NCBI GenBank assembly: GCA_004558145.1
Contig: SFDQ01000017.1
Span: 1-13,282, forward strand
Source of the DNA: Oscillospiraceae bacterium
GTDB lineage: Bacteria; Bacillota_A; Clostridia; Oscillospirales; Ruminococcaceae
Length of the DNA stretch: 13,282 nucleotides
Direction: 5' to 3'
Part shown: positions 1 to 7,163 of the stretch, piece after piece
Position numbering within the stretch: position 1 is the first letter of the stretch
Layout: the number at the start of each line of letters is the position of its first letter
Notes under the pieces: generated by a model
Seen by the model: the letters and a program-made list of their open reading frames with translations, nothing else
Told to the model about the DNA's origin: nothing
Database searches by the model: none
Program-made: the position numbers and the translations under genes

Positions 1-82
1 CATTCCGAACACAGAAGTTAAGCTCCGTAGTGCCGAAGATACTTGGTTGGAGACGACCTGGGAAAATAGGTAGGTGCCGGCT
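1..82 (+). rRNA. rrf: 5S ribosomal RNA, 3' part (5' end outside window)
   Basis: The first ~82 bases match the conserved interior and 3' half of bacterial 5S rRNA: the CATTCCGAACACAGAAGTTAAG block (loop B/helix III region), then the AGTGCCGAAGATACTTGG stretch and the final GGTAGGTGCCGGC arm. About 35 bases of the 5' end lie left of the window. As the last gene of a typical rrn operon it implies 16S and 23S genes upstream. An intrinsic terminator follows at 101-133. The exact 3' end (81-84) is estimated from the helix I strand. Confidence 0.95.
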
Positions 83-100
83 TTCTCTTTGCCCATTTTC

Positions 101-133
101 AAGGGCCCTTGCCAGATGGCAGGGGCCCTTTTT
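101..133 (+). terminator. Intrinsic terminator of the rRNA operon
   Basis: Arms AAGGGCCCTTGCCA (101-114) and TGGCAGGGGCCCTT (117-130) pair with one G-T wobble, and the T run reaches 133. It lies about 20 bases after the 5S end, as expected for the end of an rrn operon. Confidence 0.9.
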
Positions 134-265
134 CTTTGCGTCCGGGGCACTGTCCTCTCTTTACAGCGAAGCTGTGCGCACGACGACGGAGCGCCCGCGA
201 TGATGCGTCGCTGGTGCAAAAGGAGGGCCATGAGGCGCTTTTGGGACGGATAATGCAAGGGTCGG

Positions 266-460
266 CTGTTGCAGGTCATGCAAAGAAAAAGAGCATTCCC
301 CAGGCCAGCGCGGCGCTGCGGGGGCGTTATGACTGTGGTGGCTGACTCTTTGCACAGCGGCAAAGGCCAGGACCAAGCGGCGCTTTTGGCCGAAAAACGC
401 AAAGCGCGGCTGCTGCAGGTCCCTGCAAAGAAAAAAGAGCGTTCCCCAGGCCGGCGCGGC
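266..460. repeat. Diverged ~48-bp direct repeat in a gene-free spacer
   Basis: Bases 266-314 and 410-460 are near-copies: both run GCTGYTGCAGGT, then TGCAAAGAAAAA, then GAGCRTTCCCCAGGCC and GCGCGGC, with a few substitutions and small indels. In the right copy the sequence forms the left arm and loop of the terminator at 431-480. The left copy lacks a matching right arm, so it looks like a broken duplicate of that terminator. I see no credible gene in 134-495; the open frames there lack ribosome binding sites and recognisable protein sequence. Confidence 0.7.
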
Positions 461-480
461 ATAAGGGAACGCTCCTTTTT
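431..480. terminator. Bidirectional terminator after the MBL-fold gene
   Basis: The 10-bp perfect stem GAGCGTTCCC (437-446) / GGGAACGCTC (465-474) has an A run before it (431-436) and a T run after it (476-480). It can therefore stop transcripts from either side. It sits 15-20 bases beyond the stop of the minus-strand gene ending at 496, so its main use is probably there. Confidence 0.8.
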
Positions 481-495
481 CTTTTTAAAAATCGC

Positions 496-1152
496 TCACG
501 GGCGGCAGAGCAGTTTGACCTTGAAGCCCATGCCCTTCAGCTTTTCCGCAAGGCGCGGGCCGTTCTGGTCGGTGCCCTCCATGTAGCCCGCGTAGTGATA
601 GGGCACCACCACGCCGGGCTTGTGGTCCATGGCCGCCAGCTGGTCGGGGATCTGGTCCATGTAGTGCAGCATATTGTAAAGCCCGTCGCAGGGCACGAAC
701 AGCACGTCGCACGCCACATCGCTGAGCACGTCGGTGTCGCCCGCCACATAATAGGAAAAACCGCCCATCTCCAGCAGCGCGCCGAAGCCAAAGCCCAGGG
801 GATGGTTCTTGTTCTCGGCGGCCAGCGGGGTGAGCACCACGCCGCACTCGAACACCAGGTCCGGGGCCGCGGGGGTGAGCAGGCTGATGTAGGCCGGGTT
901 CACGCCCATCTCTCCCGTGAGCCAGTCGGCCACCGGCGCGGTCACCGCGAAGCAGGTGTCCGGCCCCGCCGCCTTGCGCAGGTCATCGGGGGAGAAGTGG
1001 TCGGAATGGCTGTGGGTCACCACGATGAGGTCCGCGTCGTGGGGGGCTTTCTCCAACTGGAAAGGGTCTGTGTACACCACCGGGCCGCCGGGCACGCGAA
1101 AGCGCACCATGCCGTGGCGCACCAGATCCACACAGTCGAGGGCATCCATCAT
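496..1152 (-). CDS. Metallo-beta-lactamase-fold hydrolase (UlaG/YtkL-like)
   Basis: A 218-aa cytoplasmic protein with no signal peptide. The metal-binding signature THSHSDH is at residues 46-52. Further probable ligands are H117, the AGDTD segment (D139/D141) and H186 in VVPYHYAGY. A short MBL fold with an N-terminal VYTDPF strand resembles the UlaG/YtkL-like branch, whose members hydrolyse small phospho- or lactone-type substrates; the substrate cannot be told from sequence. The start is the first of two ATGs (1150-1152), five bases after a GGAG ribosome binding site within GAAAGGAG; the second ATG at 1149 is also possible. A matching promoter lies at 1264-1291 and a terminator at 431-480, so it is probably transcribed alone. 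Fold assignment is firm; substrate unknown. Confidence 0.85.
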   Translation of the reverse strand: MMDALDCVDLVRHGMVRFRVPGGPVVYTDPFQLEKAPHDADLIVVTHSHSDHFSPDDLRKAAGPDTCFAVTAPVADWLTGEMGVNPAYISLLTPAAPDLVFECGVVLTPLAAENKNHPLGFGFGALLEMGGFSYYVAGDTDVLSDVACDVLFVPCDGLYNMLHYMDQIPDQLAAMDHKPGVVVPYHYAGYMEGTDQNGPRLAEKLKGMGFKVKLLCRP

Positions 1153-1178
1153 AAAAACTCCTTTCGGGGCGGTTGGCC

Positions 1179-1207
1179 TTGTAAGACGGCCGTTTTTGGA
1201 TTATAAT
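1179..1207 (+). promoter_or_regulatory. Sigma-A promoter for the lipoprotein gene
   Basis: TTGTAA (1179-1184), a 17-base spacer and a perfect TATAAT (1202-1207). Transcription would start near 1214, giving a leader of about 100 bases before the ATG at 1318. Confidence 0.6.
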
Positions 1208-1263
1208 AAAACAGTATCCACCCTTCGCCGCGCTTTTGCGGCGGGGGCATTCCGCTTGACCTT

Positions 1264-1291
1264 ATTGTAACACGGCGCGCGGGTTTGTCAA
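1264..1291 (-). promoter_or_regulatory. Sigma-A promoter for the MBL-fold gene
   Basis: Read on the minus strand: TTGACA (complement of 1286-1291), a 16-base spacer and TACAAT (complement of 1264-1269). The start would be near 1257, leaving a leader of about 105 bases that contains a small hairpin (CGCCGC 1226-1231 / GCGGCG 1238-1243). It faces the promoter at 1179-1207. Confidence 0.6.
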
Positions 1292-1317
1292 AGCCCACCG
1301 CCTTACGGAGGAAAACT

Positions 1318-1869
1318 ATGAAGCGCAAAAACCGTTTTCTGGCGCTGGCGCTTGCCATGGTGCTGGCGCTGAGCCTGCTGCCCGGCTGCGGCGGCAGCGA
1401 AGAAGAGCCTGAGACCACCACCAAGAACGAAGCCCAGCTGGGCGGCAGCATCACCTGGCCCGAGGAAGGGTTGGACACGTCCGCCACCCTGGCTTCCACC
1501 ATCGTGGGCGACACCCTCTACATGGTGTTCAACGGCGTGCAGGCCCGCACCAGCGGCTACTTCACCCCCGCGGGCGACACCATCACCATCACCAGCAGCG
1601 CCACCACCACCAGCGAGACCCGCTTTGCCTACCGCGTGACCCTCTGGAAGGAGACCTACGGCGGCCGCGAATATGTGGACGGCGGCACCATGTACTTCAC
1701 CGCCGACGGCGAGTGCCGCACCGGTACCTTCACCGGCCTGGAGGCGGGCACCCGCTACAAGATCGGCCTTGCCTACGACGGCGGCAGCCACTACATGAGC
1801 GGCGGCGTGACCATCGCCGGCCTGGCCCAGGCGGACGCGCTGGATGACGAGGACACCTCGGCAGCGTAA
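1318..1869 (+). CDS. Predicted secreted lipoprotein of unknown function
   Basis: A 183-aa protein with a clear lipoprotein signal peptide: basic start MKRKNRF, hydrophobic stretch at residues 7-21, and lipobox LPGC ending at C24. The mature part starts with an acidic, low-complexity linker (EEEPETTTK). A threonine- and glycine-rich beta-type domain follows, and the tail is acidic (DALDDEDTS). Segments around residues 87-165 (TSETRFAYRVTLWKE, then FTADGECRTGTFTGLEAGTRY) have the rhythm of a fibronectin-III-like strand pattern, but this is weak. The start is ATG 1318, ten bases after GGAGG at 1307; an upstream TTG at 1285 in the same frame is rejected because it ignores this site. Likely anchored to the outer membrane face. 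No family recognised. Confidence 0.8.
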   Translation: MKRKNRFLALALAMVLALSLLPGCGGSEEEPETTTKNEAQLGGSITWPEEGLDTSATLASTIVGDTLYMVFNGVQARTSGYFTPAGDTITITSSATTTSETRFAYRVTLWKETYGGREYVDGGTMYFTADGECRTGTFTGLEAGTRYKIGLAYDGGSHYMSGGVTIAGLAQADALDDEDTSAA

Positions 1870-1871
1870 AC

Positions 1872-1923
1872 AAAAAAGCGAACGGCCCGGAGCCTGCAAA
1901 ACGCAGGCCCCGGGCCGTTTTTT
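1872..1923. terminator. Bidirectional terminator between convergent genes
   Basis: A long stem, AACGGCCCGG (1881-1890) with CCGGGCCGTT (1910-1919), extends inward with GCCTGC (1892-1897) / GCAGGC (1903-1908). An A run lies at 1872-1876 and a T run at 1918-1923. It serves both the lipoprotein gene and the convergent tcdA gene. Confidence 0.92.
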
Positions 1924-1940
1924 CATCTTCCGCGGGGCGC

Positions 1941-2684
1941 TCACTCCACCCCGACGATGTCCCGGATGACCTTGCCCGCCAGGATGAGCCCCGCCGCCCC
2001 CGGCACAAAACTCACGCTGCCGGGCGTCTGGCGCCGGGGCGCGCCGCCACGCTGGGGTCCCGGACCCTCATTGGCGGCAAGTTCCGCCGCGGGGGCCAGA
2101 GGCTGCTCGGGAGAATAGACCACCGGCACGTTTTTGAGGCCGCGGGCGCGGCACTCCCGCCGCATCACCCGCGCCAGGGGGCAGCCCTCGGTCTTTTCCA
2201 GCACCGAGAGGCGCAGCAGCTCCGGGTGCAGCTTGTTGCCGGTGCCCATGCAGCTGATCACCGGCACCCCCGCCGCCCGGGCCCGGGCGATGATCTCCAG
2301 CTTGGCGGTCACGGTGTCCACCGCGTCCACCACATAGTCCGCCCCCTCCAGCGGCACCTGGTCCGCCGTCTCCGGGGTGTAGAACAGCGCCTTCTCCACC
2401 ACCTTGCAGGCGGGGTTGATGGCCAGCACCCGCTGCGCCGCCGCCTGGGTCTTGGGCATGCCCACCGTGGTGGTGAGGGCGATGATCTGGCGGTTCAGGT
2501 TGCTCTCGGCCACCCGGTCGTCGTCCACCAGGGTGAGCGCGCCCACCCCGGTCCGGGCCAGCGCCTCGGCCACATAGCCGCCCACGCCTCCCAGGCCGAA
2601 CAGCACCACATGGGCGCGGCGAAGTTTTTCCACTCCCGCCTCGCCCAGCAGCATGGCGGTGCGGCTCTCAAAGGCAGTGGACAT
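1941..2684 (-). CDS. tcdA: tRNA threonylcarbamoyladenosine dehydratase (TcdA/CsdL)
   Basis: A 247-aa ThiF/MoeB/E1-like protein. TcdA uses ATP to cyclise t6A37 of ANN-decoding tRNAs to the ct6A form. The sequence shows the nucleotide-binding loop GLGGVGG at residues 30-36 after a hydrophobic strand, the acidic pair after LTLVD, and SNLNRQ at 61-66 with the E1-type arginine. YVVDAVDTVTAKL and the closing GSVSFVPGAAGLILAG are also typical of TcdA rather than of sulfur-carrier adenylyltransferases. The CxxC zinc pairs of MoeB/ThiF are not evident. The start ATG follows AAGGAGG on the minus strand (near 2690-2696). It lies downstream of the aldose epimerase gene, separated by a terminator hairpin, and converges on the lipoprotein gene. 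The symbol is by family resemblance. Confidence 0.9.
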   Translation of the reverse strand: MSTAFESRTAMLLGEAGVEKLRRAHVVLFGLGGVGGYVAEALARTGVGALTLVDDDRVAESNLNRQIIALTTTVGMPKTQAAAQRVLAINPACKVVEKALFYTPETADQVPLEGADYVVDAVDTVTAKLEIIARARAAGVPVISCMGTGNKLHPELLRLSVLEKTEGCPLARVMRRECRARGLKNVPVVYSPEQPLAPAAELAANEGPGPQRGGAPRRQTPGSVSFVPGAAGLILAGKVIRDIVGVE

Positions 2685-2710
2685 AAAAAGCCTCCTTGTT
2701 CAAGGGATGA

Positions 2711-2741
2711 AAAGGCCGTGCGCGGGCGCACCGCGCACGGC
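2711..2741 (-). terminator. Terminator after the aldose epimerase gene
   Basis: Perfect 11-bp stem GCCGTGCGCGG (2715-2725) / CCGCGCACGGC (2731-2741) with a five-base loop. Read on the minus strand it is followed by CCTTTTC. It separates the epimerase gene from tcdA, although read-through into tcdA is possible. Confidence 0.7.
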
Positions 2742-2758
2742 GCTTTGTGTTTTCAGAC

Positions 2759-3640
2759 TCAGCGCTGGAAGGTGATGGCCAGGGTGGTGTCCCACTTCTC
2801 GCCGGGGGCCAGGGCCGCGGCGCAGGGCTTCTCGGCCCAGTCGCCGGAGGCGTCCGCCTTGTCCTGCAGGCTGCGCCAGGGCTCCACGCAGAGGAAGTGG
2901 AGCTTCGGGTCGCCCACCGAGCTCCAGATCAGGGTGTAGGGATAGCCCTCGATGTCAAAGGTGATGCGGCGGCCGGTGTCCTTTTCCACCAGGCACAGGG
3001 TCTTGGCGGAAAGGCCGCCCATGCAGATGGAGTCGTTGTCGAACATGCGGTCGTTCATGGGGATGACCTGGCTGTTCTCCATCATCGGATGGGTGCCGCC
3101 GGTGAGGTAGCCCGCCTCCACATCCTGCACGATGGGAGTCTGGGGCGCGTCGAAGCGCAGCTCGTAGTCCTCGGTGGTGTGCTCAGCGTCAAAGGGCAGG
3201 TTGAAGCCGGGGTGATAGCCGATGCCGAAGCGCAGCTCCTTGCTGCCGGAGTTGGTCACCGCCAGGGTGTGGCGCAGGGTGCGGCCTTCCAGAGCGTAGG
3301 TGCTCTCCAGAACGAAGTCGAAGGGGAACAGCGCCAGGGTCTCGGCGCTGCTGGCAAGGCGGAAGCGCAGAGCCGTGCCGTCGCAGCCCAGAAACTCATG
3401 CTCCAGGTCGCGGGCAAAGCCGTGCTGCCCGCCGGCGTAGGTCTTGCCCTCCACCGTGAAGCTGCCGTTCACCAGCTTGCCGCAGTAGGGGAACAGGATG
3501 GGCGCGCGCCGGGGCCACACGGCGGGGTCGCCCTGCCAGAGCATCTCCGCCCCGGAGGCCTTGTCCACCACGCTGGCCAGCTCGGCGCCGAGGCTGTCCA
3601 CCTCCACGCGCAAAAATTCATTTTCCACAGTGTATCGCAT
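2759..3640 (-). CDS. Aldose 1-epimerase family protein (LacX-like)
   Basis: A 293-aa protein of the galactose-mutarotase superfamily, LacX-type branch, which interconverts alpha and beta anomers of aldoses or sugar phosphates. Visible family features are the start RYTVENEFLRVEVDSLGAEL, a PRRAPILFPYCGKL segment (45-57), GQHGFARD with H73, GIGYHPGFNLPF with the second histidine H143, and LHFLCVEPW with the probable catalytic base E253. Length is normal for the family and there is no signal peptide. The ATG at 3638-3640 follows GAAAGGAGC on the minus strand, and a promoter lies at 3681-3709. It has its own terminator (2711-2741). The true substrate is not shown by sequence or neighbours, since no sugar operon surrounds it. 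Confidence 0.88.
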   Translation of the reverse strand: MRYTVENEFLRVEVDSLGAELASVVDKASGAEMLWQGDPAVWPRRAPILFPYCGKLVNGSFTVEGKTYAGGQHGFARDLEHEFLGCDGTALRFRLASSAETLALFPFDFVLESTYALEGRTLRHTLAVTNSGSKELRFGIGYHPGFNLPFDAEHTTEDYELRFDAPQTPIVQDVEAGYLTGGTHPMMENSQVIPMNDRMFDNDSICMGGLSAKTLCLVEKDTGRRITFDIEGYPYTLIWSSVGDPKLHFLCVEPWRSLQDKADASGDWAEKPCAAALAPGEKWDTTLAITFQR

Positions 3641-3680
3641 TTTCTTCGGCTCCTTTCAATGGGAAGGCTTTGTTGCAATC

Positions 3681-3709
3681 AGTATAATACACTTTGCCCC
3701 AAAAGCCAA
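3681..3709 (-). promoter_or_regulatory. Sigma-A promoter for the aldose epimerase gene
   Basis: On the minus strand: TTGGCT (complement of 3704-3709), a 17-base spacer and TATACT (complement of 3681-3686), about 40 bases before the ATG at 3640. Confidence 0.55.
3683..3688 (+). promoter_or_regulatory. Possible -10 element toward the SleC-like gene
   Basis: A perfect TATAAT on the + strand, overlapping the minus-strand -10 described at 3681-3709. No good -35 hexamer stands 16-18 bases upstream (3659-3665 reads ATGGGAA), so it may be an incidental by-product of the opposite promoter. A sporulation sigma factor would be expected for a sleC-type gene, but I could not find a convincing site. Confidence 0.25.
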
Positions 3710-3784
3710 GAGGAACGGCCCGCCGCCCCGGTGAATAAGGTGGGTCAGCCGCCCTTCCATCTTGAAGAAAAGGAGCATCAGCCT

Positions 3785-6442
3785 ATGTGCAACGGAACCC
3801 TGCGGGTGCAGACCTACGCGGCGCGGGAGAGCGCGCCGGTGGGCAATGTGCGCATCCGCCTGCGCAGCGCCGACAGCCAGTCGGCACAGGAAATGGAATT
3901 TTACACCGACGGCGAGGGCAACGCCCTGGATCTGGAACTGCCCGCGCCGCCCGCCTCCCTCTCGCTGGACGAGAACGCCACCCAGCGGCCCTACAGCGTG
4001 TGGGACCTGACGGCGGACAAGGAGGGCTATCAGACCCTGACGCTGGAGGGCCTGCAGCTGTTCGCGGGTCAGGTGACGCTGGCGGAGCTGGAGATGCGCC
4101 CCATGCAGCGCCTGGGCGCGCCCGCCCCTTTGCCGGACAGCTTTGAGACGCCGCCCCACCAGCTTTACAGCCCCGGCAGCGAAGCGCCCAGCAGCGCGCC
4201 GGTGCAGTTCTGCGAGCCCGCCCCGGCGGTGCTCACCGCGCCCATCATCCCCGAGACCATCACGGTGCACCTGGGCAAGCCGGCGGCCAGCGCCCAGAAC
4301 GTGACGGTGAGCTTCCGCAAATACATCGCCAACGTGGCCTCCAGCGAGGTGTATCCCACCTGGCCGGAGCAGGCGCTGCGGGCCAACATCCACGCCCAGA
4401 TCAGCCTGGCCCTGAACCGCATCTTCACCGAGTGGTACCCCAGCAAGGGCTACAACTTCAACATCACCAACTCCACCAGCTACGACCAGTACTACGTCCA
4501 CGGGCGGGAGATCTTCGAGCCCATGGAGCGCATCACCGACGACATCTTCAACACCTATGTGCGCCGCGAAGGCACCATCGAGCCCTACTACACCGAGTAC
4601 TGCGACGGCAAGACCGTCAGCTGCCCGGGCATGAAGCAGTGGGGCACCGTGGACCGGGCCAACGAGGGCAAGAACGCCCTGCAGATCCTGCGCTACTACT
4701 ACGGCAACAACATCGAGATCGTGCGCACCAACAACATCCAGGGCATCCCCCAGAGTTACCCCGGTACCGCCCTGCGCCGGGGCGATTCCGGCGAGGACGT
4801 GCGCATCATCCAGCGCCAGCTCACCCGCATCGCCAAGAACTACCCCGCCTTCGGCAAGCCCGGCACCGACGGCGTGTTCGGCGCGGCCACCGAGGCCTCG
4901 GTGAAGGCCTTCCAGAAGCACTTCAACCTCACCGCCGACGGCGTGGTGGGCCGCTCCACCTGGTATAAGATCAGTTACATCTACGTCAGCGTGAAGAAGC
5001 TGGCGGAGCTGACCAGCGAGGGCGAGGAGCCCACCGGCAGCCAGGACACCATCACCGGCAGCGGCTATCCCGGCACGCCTCTGCGCCGGGGCGACCGGGG
5101 CACCAGCGTGGAGCAGGTGCAGTTCTGGCTGCAGCAGCTGGCGGAGTTCGACCCGGACCTGCGCAATCTCTCGGTGGACGGCATCTTCGGCTCCGGCACC
5201 GAGGCGGCGGTCAAGACCTTCCAGGAGAAAAACGGCCTCACCGCCGACGGCGTGGTGGGCCGCATGACCTGGGACGCCATCTGGAGCCAGTACCAGAGCC
5301 TGCAGAGCGACATCAACCAGTCGAACAACGGCTATCCCGGCAGCCCGCTGCGCCTGGGCAGCCGGGGCGACGCGGTGCGCAAGGTGCAGTTCTGGCTGCG
5401 CATCGCCGCCACCAACTACTCCTCCATCCCCAGCCCGGCGGTGGACGGCATCTTCGGCTCCGGCACCGAGGCCGCGGTGAAGGCCTTCCAGCGGGAGTTT
5501 GGCCTCACCGCCGACGGCGTGGTGGGCCCCGCCACCTGGCAGAAGCTCTATGAGATCTACGCCGACGTGACCAACCAGCTGCTGGCCCCGAACCAACGCC
5601 CGGGCGTCTACCCCGGCACGCCGCTGCGCCTGGGCAGCACCGGGCGGGCCGTGCGGGAGGCTCAGTTCTATCTTGTGCTGATGAGCGCCTATTACTCCTC
5701 CATCCCCCGCATCAACATCGACGGCGAGTTCGGCCCCGCCACCGAGACGGCGGTGAAGGCCTTCCAGAAGCTGTTCGGCCTCACCCAGGACGGCGTCATC
5801 GGCCCCGCCACCTGGGAGAAGCTCTACCAACAGAGCCAGACCCTGCGCACCCGCGACGGGCTGGTCCACGCCTACCGCCTGCTGCCCTGGCCGGGCTTCG
5901 CGCTGGCCCAGGGCGCCATGAGCAGCGACGTGGCCTGGATGCAGTTTTTGCTGGAGTACATCGGCTACTTCTACGACCAGGTCCAGTCCCCCGGCGGCAT
6001 CGACGGGGTGTTCGGCTCCAAGACCAGGGACTCGCTGGAGAGCTTCCAGCGCGAGTTCAACCTGCCGGTCACCGGAACGGCGGACGAGACCACCTGGAAC
6101 GCCCTCACCGCCACCTTCTTCAGCCTGGCGGCGGCGGGCAGCGAGCAGATCGCCGAGGCCGCCGGCCCGAAGTATCCCGGCTATGTGATGAAGCTGGGCA
6201 GCGCGGGCAACGCGGTGATGCAGCTGCAGCTCTGGATGAACCAGGTGGCGGTGCTCTACTGCGCGGCGGAATTCGTGCCGGTGGACGGCGTGTTCGGCGA
6301 AACCACCGAGCAGGCGGTGCGCCTGTTCCAGGAGGGCCTGGGCCTGCCGGTCACCGGCGTGGTGGACGAGGAGACCTGGCAGCGCATCTACGAACTGCTC
6401 AACCCGCCCATCCCCGCATCCTGCGCAAACTGCGCCAAGTAA
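3785..6442 (+). CDS. SleC-like spore cortex-lytic transglycosylase with six PG-binding domains
   Basis: An 885-aa protein with no signal peptide. Residues 1-108 form a transthyretin/carboxypeptidase-regulatory-like domain, as in the SleC pre-region, followed by a proline-rich linker. A SpoIID-type lytic transglycosylase domain spans about 157-315. E188 in VASSEVYPTWPE matches the catalytic glutamate position, and ITNSTSYDQ and EYCDGKTVSC (C273, C280) are further landmarks. Six PG_binding_1 repeats follow at about 325-396, 428-499, 517-588, 609-680, 702-774 and 797-868, each with DGxFGxxTxxxVxxFQ and DGxVGxxTW. The tail has a CxxC (880-883). SleC degrades cortex glycan during germination after protease activation. 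Known SleC proteins are about half this size with one binding domain, so five extra repeats are notable. ATG 3785 follows AAAGGAG by ten bases; longer in-frame readings run antisense to the epimerase gene and are rejected. It forms an operon with the next gene, 18 bases downstream. Confidence 0.88.
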   Translation: MCNGTLRVQTYAARESAPVGNVRIRLRSADSQSAQEMEFYTDGEGNALDLELPAPPASLSLDENATQRPYSVWDLTADKEGYQTLTLEGLQLFAGQVTLAELEMRPMQRLGAPAPLPDSFETPPHQLYSPGSEAPSSAPVQFCEPAPAVLTAPIIPETITVHLGKPAASAQNVTVSFRKYIANVASSEVYPTWPEQALRANIHAQISLALNRIFTEWYPSKGYNFNITNSTSYDQYYVHGREIFEPMERITDDIFNTYVRREGTIEPYYTEYCDGKTVSCPGMKQWGTVDRANEGKNALQILRYYYGNNIEIVRTNNIQGIPQSYPGTALRRGDSGEDVRIIQRQLTRIAKNYPAFGKPGTDGVFGAATEASVKAFQKHFNLTADGVVGRSTWYKISYIYVSVKKLAELTSEGEEPTGSQDTITGSGYPGTPLRRGDRGTSVEQVQFWLQQLAEFDPDLRNLSVDGIFGSGTEAAVKTFQEKNGLTADGVVGRMTWDAIWSQYQSLQSDINQSNNGYPGSPLRLGSRGDAVRKVQFWLRIAATNYSSIPSPAVDGIFGSGTEAAVKAFQREFGLTADGVVGPATWQKLYEIYADVTNQLLAPNQRPGVYPGTPLRLGSTGRAVREAQFYLVLMSAYYSSIPRINIDGEFGPATETAVKAFQKLFGLTQDGVIGPATWEKLYQQSQTLRTRDGLVHAYRLLPWPGFALAQGAMSSDVAWMQFLLEYIGYFYDQVQSPGGIDGVFGSKTRDSLESFQREFNLPVTGTADETTWNALTATFFSLAAAGSEQIAEAAGPKYPGYVMKLGSAGNAVMQLQLWMNQVAVLYCAAEFVPVDGVFGETTEQAVRLFQEGLGLPVTGVVDEETWQRIYELLNPPIPASCANCAK

Positions 6443-6460
6443 CGAAAGGAGAGAATCAGC

Positions 6461-7147
6461 ATGCCCAAAGTATTTGTCTACGACTCGTTTGAAAACCGCA
6501 TGATGACCTACAACCTGAACGAGAGCGACTCCATGCCCTTCTCCACCGGCACCACCCTGCGGGTGCGGGAGTTCCGGGGCAGCTCCTCCAGCCCCACCCT
6601 GTGGACCACCACCGCCGCCATGGAGGCCTGGAACCTCACCCGCCGCAGCTACGGCAAGGGCATCCACGTGGGCTATGCCTTCAAGCGCATCTGGGAGGGC
6701 GGCCACGGCACCGCCAGCCAGCACTACGCCGGCGTGGCCTTTGACGTGGGCCAGGGCCAGGGCTCCACCGCCCGCAACGCCATCTGGAAGGCGGCCAAGA
6801 ACACCGGCGCCTGGGGCTATGTGGAGCCTCAGAGCATGACCCCCACCTGGGTCCACTTCGACCGCCGCTACGGCAAGCCCGCCTGCTCCGGCACCACCTC
6901 CGGCTATCCCACCCTGCGCCGGGGGGCCGTGAGCACCTACGTGCTGGTGCTGCAGGACGCGCTGAACGCCCTGGGCTACTCCACCCGCACGCTGGACGGC
7001 AAGTTCGGCCCCAACACCGAGAGCGCCCTGCGGGGCTTCCAGCGCTCGGTGGGCCTGTCGGTGGACGGCATCTGCGGCTGCAATACCTGGAAAAAGCTCA
7101 CCGCCGCGGTGGTGGGCATCGGGCGCACCCGCACCGTCATCGACTGA
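6461..7147 (+). CDS. M15-type peptidoglycan peptidase with C-terminal PG-binding domain
   Basis: A 228-aa protein with no signal peptide or membrane segment. Residues 60-135 carry the M15/VanY-like zinc signature: SQHYAGVAFD (H88, D95; pattern SxHxxGxAxD) and WVHFD (H132). FKRIWEGGHG precedes it. A single PG_binding_1 repeat at about 149-213 (TLRRGAVSTYVLVLQDALNALG, then DGKFGPNTESALRGFQ and DGICGCNTW) is of the same family as the six repeats in the gene before. M15 enzymes are D,D- or L,D-peptidases acting on stem peptides. The 18-base gap holds AAAGGAG, so it is co-transcribed with the SleC-like gene. The pair would attack the glycan strand and the peptide of one polymer. Lack of export signals fits a mother-cell protein deposited on the spore or one released by lysis. 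Bond specificity is not determined. Confidence 0.85.
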   Translation: MPKVFVYDSFENRMMTYNLNESDSMPFSTGTTLRVREFRGSSSSPTLWTTTAAMEAWNLTRRSYGKGIHVGYAFKRIWEGGHGTASQHYAGVAFDVGQGQGSTARNAIWKAAKNTGAWGYVEPQSMTPTWVHFDRRYGKPACSGTTSGYPTLRRGAVSTYVLVLQDALNALGYSTRTLDGKFGPNTESALRGFQRSVGLSVDGICGCNTWKKLTAAVVGIGRTRTVID

Positions 7148-7163
7148 CCGCCCGCAAACACGC

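Noticed and set aside
595..1206. 203-codon + strand frame opposite the MBL-fold gene
   Set aside because: Histidine/valine/glycine-rich antisense shadow with no ribosome binding site.
3732..3764. TGAATA as a sigma-G -35 ahead of the SleC-like gene
   Set aside because: No CATACTA-like -10 stands at the correct distance; CATCTT at 3759 is too far away and a poor match.
2747..3784. 346-codon in-frame extension of the SleC-like gene upstream of 3785
   Set aside because: It runs antisense to the well-supported aldose epimerase gene, has no ribosome binding site at its start, and the low-complexity G/A/H/V-rich protein is typical of a shadow frame. AAAGGAG before 3785 fixes the start.
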